A stretch of DNA of 64,000 nt from Aphidius gifuensis (lineage: Eukaryota; Arthropoda; Insecta; Hymenoptera; Braconidae): NCBI RefSeq assembly GCF_014905175.1, contig NC_057788.1, positions 18,384,154 to 18,448,153 on the forward strand, written 5' to 3'. The position numbers and the translations under genes were made by a program. This document shows positions 56,346-64,000 of the stretch, piece by piece; within the stretch, counting starts at the first letter, position 1; the number at the start of each line of letters is the position of its first letter. The notes under the pieces are model-generated. The model was not told where the DNA came from, made no database searches, and saw only the letters and a program-made list of their open reading frames with translations.

Positions 56346-56843
56346 AGTCCGGTATCATTATGTGTGTCGATCTTAATATCACTACAAGTAAACGTCTTGA
56401 AACCTGCTTTCACGAAACCACAAGATCTTGGGCCCATTCATCGCGTAGATTCATGAAATTACGAATAAACTCGAGTAAAGGGGGTAATTCAGAAACACTT
56501 AGGATAATCGAATAATTAGTAGTTGAATAATTGATAATTCAATTGGATAATTGGGTAATTGGGGTTCATTGGATTGTATTATCGAATAATACGAATAATT
56601 TAGTATACTGGACGGGTTATTGTTCATTCAAAACGAGGACTCTAAGAATTTGGCTATTTTAATAAACATTGTAATATTAATGTACCACCTACCAGAGCTG
56701 AGGCGGCAACAAGTTTTAATATTTCGGTTTTGAATCTTTTACGAGAACTGGAAATCCGACGAATTATCGATAGGTTCAGCACATTGTTCACTTGGTTAAA
56801 TATTCCGAATATTAGAATATAACCATAACCAGTATCTTTTAAA
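56346..56843. other. Leader of the gypsy element or its 5' LTR remnant
   Basis: Contains ATAA/TTGGATAATT repeats and a possible AATAAA-like AATAAACATT (56664). No copy of the 3' LTR candidate was found here. Confidence 0.35.
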
Positions 56844-58531
56844 ATGGGTGACGATAAGAGAGTCTTCTTGTCAACGCTGAATAAACGAGAATTAATTAAA
56901 GAATTAGAAGCTCGTGATATTACGGTTCCACTAAACGCAAAAAAAGATACTTCAGTCTGTCTACTTCGTTTCTATCACTGTCAAAATGAAACACCCTTTG
57001 TCATCATGGCATCAGACTCCTTCCAAAGTCAAGATGACGATGATGAAGGAGAACAAGAGCAAGGAGCTGAAGATTAAAATACTACTGATAAAAGTGATCA
57101 GGTGATAAACAACATCATCAATCAAACATGAAATCAAGCTTTGATGAATTCAAAAGATCTGGTGCGCCAAAACCGAACGTCGACAGTTCTAGGCCACGGG
57201 GCGAATACATTAGAAATAGATCACCAGTTAATTATGATAAAGACTATCACACTGATCATGCTAAACCAAGAACGACGAATTTTCAAGATAGACCAAAACA
57301 TCCAAGAGATTCTCCATCAGATAGTTGGGAATCTTGTGGATCAAACCAAGGAATGTCTCAAGAAAAAGTCCTGCGTTTCTAACACAACCAATGTATACGC
57401 AAAACGAAAAACGTGTTTATCAAAACCAATGGCTAAAACCACAAGAAACATCAAGATCAAACCACTTCAGAGACACTAATCCACGAAACAATATGTATCA
57501 ACACAATGATAGTTATAATCACTGCCCAGACGATAACTATTATGAGAAAAGACAAGGATATTATCATGAACCAGTGATCATTACGACACTAGAAGACCTA
57601 ATGATTATCAAGATGGATGGCGAAGTGAAAGTCGGATTATGGACAAAGTAAGAAAGTGAAACATCACATTTAATGGAGACGAAGATGCTTTTATGTCATT
57701 TCTTAAAAGGATTGAAAAGGTAACAAACTATTACCAATTGACTCTAGAAGAATTAATCAAAGGCATATCAATGTTCTCGAAGATAGAGTTAGTGAATGGT
57801 ACAAAAACAATTTGAGACCATGGAGAACTTGAAAAGAGTTTGCAAGTGACCTTAGAAGATACTTTTCTCCAGGTGATATACACATGCAACTGGAAGACCG
57901 AATACGAAATCGAATCCAAACAATTAACGAGCCAGCCAGAGTCCATGTCACACAACTTCAAACTTTATTGAGAAGACACGGTGGGATAAGTTACGCAGCT
58001 CAATTGGATAGTTAATGGAAAATTCTCAGACCAGAATACAAGAGAAGCGATATCTTCGATATTAATGACTTGATACGACTGACTGATGAATATGAAAGAA
58101 TACTGGCCGACGAGAAAAATTATAAAACAGTTGTAAAGGCCGAACTAGAGAAAAATAAACTACCACAGAAACATGGAGTGGCTGCCTTGCCAAATACGCC
58201 ATTTGTCAAGTTCGAATATTGTTGGCGTTTGGTCTTCGGTGACCATGCTGGCCACAACTGCCGAAATTCAGTTAGGAAGTTTTGCATAAAATGTGGAAAG
58301 TTAGAGGTCTGGACAAAAGGATGTAGTTGTCCTAGGAAACCACGTCCGCCTGTAAAAACAAATGAATCGAATCAAGAACAACAAGTAAAACAACAGACTA
58401 ACTCTTCACTATCACCATCTGCAACAATATTTAAACCAGCTGATGTAATACCATCCATACACCACAACCAAAATTTCAACAACAAACAAGACAACAACCA
58501 AGTACTAGTCAACAACAGATTTTGTACGTAA
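56844..58531 (+). pseudogene. Gypsy Gag, broken
   Basis: Begins with a SAP-like 77-residue frame (KRELIKELEARDITVPLNAKKD). After several shifts, FNGDEDAFMSFLKRIEKV near 57670 and WYKNNLRPWRTWKEFASDL near 57800 match retrotransposon Gag capsid. The end has CWRLVFGDHAGHNC and CIKCGKLEVWTKGC (58216-58330), modified zinc knuckles in which Leu replaces the second Cys of the first. Gag would assemble the particle and bind RNA. Confidence 0.7.
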
Positions 58532-59110
58532 ATGACAATCGGATATTTGTTGACGTAATAGTCGGCAATACCATTTATAAAAGGTTAATTGACACTGGCG
58601 CAAGTAGATCTTTTATTGACGGTCCAGTATGGAGTAACATCGAGCGAAGAAATTTGGCTGAGTTAACAACGTCATTACAATGTGTCACCGTAGCCGACGG
58701 CAATGCCGCACAAATAGAAGGAAAATTAATTATCGAAGCTAATACATCTGGTAAAATTGATAACTATTTATTTTTAGTCATGCCAAGATTGAAAGCTTTG
58801 ATCTAGATCCAAAAGTATTCGTTTGTCTAGATCACACTGTCATCTTGCCACGTTAGATGAACACATCGAAACTTTGATAATAATTTAGCAGAGACTGTAC
58901 AACGCTGGGTTGAAAATCAATGAAAAAAAGCGTAAATTTATACAAACAAGTATATTATATTTAGGCCGCGTTGTTGACGAACAAGGTATACGTGCTGATC
59001 CAAAAAAAAATCAAAGCTATAACTACTGTACAAGAACCAAAAACAGTAAAAGAGGTTAGACGTTCCAGTAGCATGATAGTACTGCAGATTGATCCAGGAT
59101 TGTTTAACTT
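58522..59110 (+). pseudogene. Gypsy protease and reverse transcriptase remnant
   Basis: 58522-58806: aspartic protease with LIDTGASRSFID. It ends at a TAG; immediately after, VFVCLDHTVIL (58818-58850) is the decayed YLDD active site of reverse transcriptase, so almost all of the fingers and palm is deleted. 58895-59060 has NAGLKINEKKRKFIQTS, ILYLGRVVDEQGI and KAITTVQEPKTVKEV, the thumb and connection. Shifts follow. Confidence 0.8.
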
Positions 59111-59199
59111 TAACACAACCTCTGACAAAACTGATACAGAACGATACGCCGTGGTTTTCCACCACTGAAAATTGGCTGAACAGAACAACGCGACGAAAC

Positions 59200-60220
59200 T
59201 TGGAAAGTATGTGTACCAAAACCTCTACGTCAGAAAGTCATACAAGAAAACCACGACACTCTGATGGCAGGACACCTAGGAGTTGCAAAGCTGTACCACC
59301 TTAAATTATTATTGGCCTGACATGCAACATGATATAAAAACTTATATTCACGATTGTGGTAAATACCAACAATTCAAACTAAACCAACAAGGCAAGGTTG
59401 GTACAATGGGCACCACGGTTGCTACTGAACCATGGGAAGTCGTATCGACGGACATTATCGGACCAATCGACAGGTCGTCAGAGAGTGACACATATTTTAT
59501 TGTATTCCACGACAAATTTACAAAATGGATAGAAGTAATACCATTGCGTAAACCCACCAGTACTGCAGTTATTCAAACATTGAAAGACAAAGTAATACTA
59601 AGGGTCAGCTGTCCAAAAAAATTCCTATGCAATATACGAACAAAGAGTTTGCAAAGGTTTTAGACGATTACGGTTTCGAACACTCTTACGACTTCTTCCG
59701 TATTCACCACAGTGTAATCCAACTGAAAAAGTTAATCGAGTAATGTCTTCATGTAATGATATCACGATTCGTTAAAAAAACGAACGCATATAATTCTGCG
59801 AGACGAAAAAGCACTCAATGTTCTCCAGCTTATTTAAACTATGGACGTGAGTCAGAACAACCGCAAACATTACGTAAAACCGTAGAAGAACAAAATCCTA
59901 ATCTAAAGCCAGATCGAGAAACGGAGACTTGGAGACTTGGAGAAACCATGGAATTAGTCAAAGTCAATTTGGCCAAAGCATATAAAATACGAGAAAAGAA
60001 TTCTCGAAAAAATACAGGGATAGCGTCGACAAGCCGGTAATACAGTTCGCGTCCGTATGCATCCGCTCTCCAGAGCCATCGACGGAATAAGTTCCAAGCT
60101 TATGCCCAAGTTTTCAGAACCTCACAAAGTAAAAAAAATAATCAGTCCAGTACGCGTTGAAATTCAGGTCAATCAAAGGAAAAAATCACACGTGCACGTT
60201 AAAGACTTGAAAGAAATTTG
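59200..60220 (+). pseudogene. Gypsy integrase, broken
   Basis: 59250-59390: zinc finger, HDTLMAGHLGVAKLYH then CGKYQQFK, where the last Cys is Tyr. 59440-59600: catalytic core with VVSTDIIGPI, FHDKFTKWIEVIPLR. The second acid is lost in a shift near 59620. NPTEKVNRVM (near 59720) carries the Glu. 59756-60040 continues, and a further shifted tail near 60050-60220 has HPLSRAIDGI and a basic end. Confidence 0.78.
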
Positions 60221-60304
60221 AAAAAAAAAAAAAAAGTTTTTTAGGTTATAATAGTGAGCATGTGGCATGAATAAATGAACAATATAGTTAAACCGTAAGA
60301 ATTT

Positions 60305-60598
60305 TTGACATTGAAAACATTGTTTATTTTTTTTTTATTCATTTTACAGTGCGTGCCTGTATTTATACAAAAAACAAAGATGAATTATTCTTCGGATGAG
60401 GGAGACAAGGTCGAGGAGTCTCAACAGCCAGAGACGTCAGACAAGTCGTCAATCAAACTGGCCAGGCAAGCATGCCGAACGATATAAATTTACTAATGAT
60501 GAAGGACAACGAGTCAGGGTCATAAGACTCACCAAGGATGCATGGGACAATTTTTTTGGCATGAAACTACATCAAAAATACATCTTCCCAGGGTTTTG
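60305..60598 (+). pseudogene. Small 3' frame of the gypsy element, shifted
   Basis: A hydrophobic start (LKTLFIFFLFILQCVPVF) precedes an acidic stretch MNYSSDEGDKVEES, stopping at 60487. Another frame continues with KHAERYKFTNDEGQRVRVIR and ends LHQKYIFPGF. Possibly a remnant third gene of the element; not an envelope that I can recognise. Confidence 0.45.
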
Positions 60599-60886
60599 AT
60601 TTTAATTCTAATTATCATCAAAATATTTACTTATCCACGTATTTGCATTTTCAAGTTTTCACGTATTTATGTATTTATATTTTTATATTTTTTTTTGTTT
60701 ATTGTTTAGTTTTTCGTAACTACGTACTTATTACTCCTCCTAACTATGTGATAATCATTGAAACGGAAAAAAAAGAAAAAAAAATATAAGGAAAGAATAA
60801 GACAGAGTATAGAGGCTGTGTCCTCACCGTAATTATTAGTTCAAAAATAGACCATGTTGATATTAAATATTTTTATATTTACTTGC

Positions 60887-61450
60887 AGAGAAAAGGGAAG
60901 ATGTGACGGTGTCACAAAGAAATATAATACAAATCAATGTAATTAAAAAAAAATAATAATATATGTAACAGTTTACTATACGGAAAATGATGCATCAGCA
61001 GGTTTTTTCTCAGCCGCCCAGTATACCCGTTTCACTGGGAGCGGGCTGCAAGTAAACGCTGGCTATTTATGTATGGGAACAAATGCTCGGGTTACTTTCT
61101 CTTTGCCAACTCGAAATGGTGGCATATATAGAGATTTCCAGAACGGCAATTAGTGGTCAGCCCAGTATCCACCTGTGGATTCCTTACCCCTCACTATGTT
61201 GTTCCATTTTGAGTGTGTGTAATAGAAAGAGAGAGTAATAGTACCGGCAACGGACTACACTGAGACCATCTGGAAACTTAAACGTAAAATTGGGCCTTGT
61301 GCGGTCCAAAGGGTGGCATAAAAGTACCATGTGTAATCAAAAAATATAGATTTTACGACCTGAAAGTCCAAGACGTTTTCATGAATTTATTTTGTTTTAA
61401 ATAGTTATAAATTTACTTTTTTATTGTCAATTTTACCATGATTCTGTGTA
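60887..61450 (+). repeat. Polypurine tract and 3' LTR start
   Basis: AGAGAAAAGGGAAGA ends at about 60900, followed directly by TGTGACGGTGTCAC. The following sequence has GC-richer, promoter-like text (61010-61260) as expected for an LTR, but its end and a partner LTR were not found. Confidence 0.55.
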
Positions 61451-61646
61451 TCGAAAATACGTGAGTGCAGTTGTTTGACAGATATCAGATTTTCTCTAAT
61501 TCTTGACAAATAATGTTTTAAAAAATATGTTATAATATTACCAAAGAGAAACTTGAGTTTATAGTTTTATTTGTTACGTTATTTTTACTCAAAAAATCTA
61601 TGCATTAGTTGACCATGTGTGGGAATATTCGAGTTTGTTAAAAGCT
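61451..61646. other. No gene seen
   Basis: AT-rich spacer. Confidence 0.4.
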
Positions 61647-61758
61647 TTTATGTTACAAGGGCAGTGGGAATAATGTGTGAATTTCCAAAGCGCAAGAGGG
61701 GTAGTGCGCTTTTTGGAAATTCACACATTATTACACATTATTCCCTAGTAACATAAAA
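61647..61758. mobile_element. Hairpin MITE, about 112 bp
   Basis: TTTTATGTTAC at 61648 and GTAACATAAAA ending 61758; inner arms GGGAATAATGTGTGAATTTCC pair with the inverse. Short loop AAGAGGGGTAGT. Confidence 0.8.
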
Positions 61759-61762
61759 TATG

Positions 61763-61889
61763 GTTCGTTACATGTGCCCAATCAGAGAGCCCGCTCACAA
61801 CTCATTTGGAGGGGAAACACTCGCCAAGGCTCGTGCTTGCCCCTCCAAATTCGTTGAGAGCACACTCTCTGAGTGGGCACTTGTAACGA
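61763..61889. mobile_element. Hairpin MITE, about 127 bp, adjacent
   Basis: TTCGTTACATGTGCCCAATC and inverse GTGGGCACTTGTAACGAA; inner TTTGGAGGGGAA / GCCCCTCCAAA. GC-richer than surroundings. The open frames over it on both strands are palindrome by-products. Confidence 0.78.
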
Positions 61890-62205
61890 AATATACTATT
61901 TTGCCATTCATGTATCGAAACCTCGATTTTCGATGCACGCGTACAGCCTCGAAAACGGCATATTCCGGAACTTCTCCTGTCGGCGTAGTTTTAGACACTG
62001 CGAAAATTTTATACACTCTCGGTGTGGTAGAGAACTGTGTAGAAAATTTTCTACACACTTCGAAAATTTTGTGCACTCCCGGCGGTGAATTAGCTAGTTG
62101 AGGCTTACGAGTCGGAGTAAGCCAGAGCGCCATTATCAGCGATGAGATGTACTAGCTTTCTCAAAACGTCAGATAACAAATGACATTATTTAATTAATAT
62201 TAAAT
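61890..62205. promoter_or_regulatory. Presumed upstream region of the recombinase gene
   Basis: GC-richer than the gene. Contains a repeat of ACACTNCGAAAATTTT (near 61995 and 62058) and a hairpin GGCTTAC..GTAAGCC (62102-62124). Promoter role is inferred. Confidence 0.3.
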
Positions 62206-63320
62206 ATGAATTGTGATATGAATAATAATATGAATTGTAATATAAATAATAATATAAATTGTGATATAAATAATAATATGTATAGTGATACACCAAGTGA
62301 TATATTAAAAGAATCTTTTAACATTGAAAATAATTTACTGCCAGACAAATCAGGCAAGAGATACAATTTGGTATATCAACAGTTCAAAGACTGGCAGTTA
62401 TCAAAACAATCAACATCAACTAGTGAAGAAATGATTTTGTTATATTTAAAATTTTTAAAAACTGATAAACAATATGCACCACCAACATTGTGGTCGACAC
62501 ATTCAATGTTAAAAAAAACCTTGTCAATAAAAGATAATATTGACATTTCTAAATATGCAAAAGTTAATAGTTATCTTAAAAAAAATCATGTTGGATACAA
62601 AAGCAATCAAGCTAAAAATTTTAGTGCACAACAACTCGAAAAATATTTCAATGAAGCACCTGATCAACAATATTTGGCTATTAAAGTATGTGTATATTAT
62701 TTTTTAAAAAAATATACATAAATTACTTTATTATTGATAGACTTTGTAACCTTAAAATTTTTAAAATTATTACAGGTTGCATGTATACTTGGTTTGAAAG
62801 GAAGACTAAAAAGAATGGGAATAACTGAATTAACAATTGATAATATTGAATACTTGACAAGTGATCAAGGCACACAATTATTGAAATTCCTGAAACTAAA
62901 ACTCATGAATCAAAATCATTTGTCGTTGAGGGTACATACATAAAAATTATTGAAAAGTATAACGCTTTACGATCAGTGAATCAAACGTCAAAACGTTTTT
63001 TTTTTGAGGTATGCAAATGTTAAATGTAGTAATCAAAATATTGGCATTAACACCATTGGCAAAATGCCAAAACAAGTTGCTGAATTTTTTAACTTGCCCA
63101 ATCCACATCTTTACACTGGACACAGTTGGCGAGTCACTTCAACAACGATGTTGGCTGATGCTGGAGCAAGCAGAGATGAAATTAAACGTCATGGTAAATG
63201 GAAATCAGACAAAATAGCTGAAAGATACGTAGCTGAATCAACATTTAATAAAGAATAAACAGCCAATATGATAACTAAATATGTCAAATTAAAACCATTA
63301 AGCTGTACAACATCATCATC

Positions 63321-63357
<37 letters not shown>

Positions 63358-63522
63358 GATAATCTCTCAAATTTAATATCAGACAGTGAAGCAAGTGATA
63401 CAGCTGTATCAGCTGACAAGAAAAATATAACAAAAATATTTCACTTAAACAACTGTTCTAATATTACTTTCAACTATCGATTTTTTTTTTTTTTTTCTGT
63501 TCAAGTAATGATATTTTACTAA
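62206..63522 (+). pseudogene. Crypton-like tyrosine recombinase, intron-containing, damaged
   Basis: Exon 1 (62206-62685) starts with an Asn/Met-rich repeat, then a SAM-like core-binding domain (KRYNLVYQQFKDWQ, APPTLWSTHSMLKKTL). A GTATGT..TACAG intron (62686-62775) leads to exon 2, GLKGRLKRMGITELTID, the first catalytic Arg region. The frame shifts near 62885 (PETKTHESKSF lies in the new frame) and again near 63003. The end has YTGHSWRVTSTTML, IKRHGKWKS and AERYV, the H-x-x-R, H/W and nucleophile Tyr. A TAA at 63256 is followed in frame by a poly-Thr (ACA) run and LNNCSNITFN, typical of this family's C-terminus. Members are Crypton-type mobile elements. Confidence 0.8.
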
Positions 63523-64000
63523 GTATTTTTTTCTTTTTTTGCATGAAAAAAAAAAAAAATGTTGTTTTTAAATAATTGTTTGAATTTAACTTTCAATAAT
63601 TTTTTTTTTTTCATTTATGATTTATTTTATTTTTCTGTTCAAGTAATGTTGTTTCAATGTTTTTTTTAAGCCAAAAAAAAACAAACTTGTCAAAAACAAA
63701 AAAATACAAAACAAATATTATATTTAAATTAGATTATAAAAAAATTTATAATTTATAAATCGTGCTAGACAGGATTTACAATAACATCATTATGTTGTTT
63801 AACAATATTTATATTTTCAAATTTAATGTTTTTTTCATACATGTAAGTTTAATGTTGACAATTAAATTAAGTTTGTTATTAATAAAAAAGATTATAACTA
63901 AAATATAAAACAAATCTTTATGTTCTCGATGAAATTATTGTTGTTGTAATAACTGTTGTTATAATTGTTGTCATTGTAGATGCAGTATATTCGTTTTTTG
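63523..64000. other. AT-rich, no gene seen
   Basis: Long A and T runs; nothing supported to the window end. Confidence 0.5.

Larger units (their letters stand above)
56844..61000 (+). mobile_element. Ty3/gypsy LTR retrotransposon, decayed
   Basis: Gag, protease, reverse transcriptase remnant and integrase in gypsy order, followed by a small extra frame and a polypurine tract at 60887-60900. The 3' LTR candidate starts TGTGACGGTGTCAC at 60901. The 5' LTR is not identified, and a deletion removes most of the reverse transcriptase and RNase H. Confidence 0.85.

Noticed and set aside
61760..62133. Overlapping 112-residue frames on both strands
   Set aside because: Both arise from a GC-rich palindrome and its flank.

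Overview
The window is AT-rich animal nuclear DNA and almost certainly insect. The evidence is a Maverick/Polinton element with a chromodomain integrase, a Jockey-type LINE with three zinc knuckles, spliced genes with GT..AG introns, hAT, gypsy and Crypton-like elements, and many foldback MITEs. A parasitoid wasp or similar arthropod would fit, but that is inference. I recognise no ordinary single-copy host gene with confidence; nearly everything is mobile DNA in various stages of decay.

1-12.7 kb: a Maverick/Polinton (adintovirus-like). On the plus strand lie a broken protein-primed DNA polymerase B, a broken hypothetical protein, an intact packaging ATPase, a broken conserved protein, a fiber-like protein and a broken integrase with chromodomain. 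On the minus strand lie a frameshifted major capsid protein, an intact penton-like protein, an intact adenain-type protease, a small hydrophobic protein, a parvovirus-type phospholipase A2 protein and a pair of small paralogous proteins. Its left end is replaced by a 5 x 123-bp tandem array. 12.8-22.7 kb is gene-poor: a tRNA-Tyr-like sequence with an intron, an alternating inverted-motif array, several hairpins, and a tRNA-like gene between direct repeats. 22.8-27.8 kb holds an 820-bp repeat (second copy at 44.35 kb) and the ruins of a second Maverick (hypothetical protein and ATPase), with a clean 496-bp hAT-type MITE.

27.8-33.5 kb is a large inverted-repeat element with an unidentified decayed reading frame. 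It is interrupted by a Jockey-like LINE copy that has an intact 500-residue ORF1, no ORF2, and a perfect 19-bp target duplication. 34-38.9 kb has possible small exons, a 2.75-kb inverted-repeat element carrying three tandem hairpins, and a GC-rich triple repeat. 39.4-41.7 kb is a broken Mutator-like transposase-domain gene. 42.5-47.2 kb holds several foldback MITEs.

47.9-56.3 kb is a nest of insertions. A LINE ORF2 relic is cut by a 463-bp MITE and by a foldback element. A 5.74-kb hAT element with an exact 8-bp target duplication sits at the centre of that foldback, and the hAT is itself filled by a 2.5-kb foldback and two GC-rich palindromes. 56.8-61 kb is a decayed Ty3/gypsy retrotransposon with a polypurine tract and the start of a 3' LTR. 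62.2-63.5 kb is an intron-containing Crypton-like tyrosine recombinase with two frame breaks and an in-frame stop.

The genes that work together are those of the first Maverick. Polymerase and integrase replicate and insert the element; capsid, penton, protease, ATPase, PLA2 and fiber-like proteins would build, mature, fill and deliver a particle. Polymerase, capsid and integrase are broken here, so this copy cannot act alone as sequenced.
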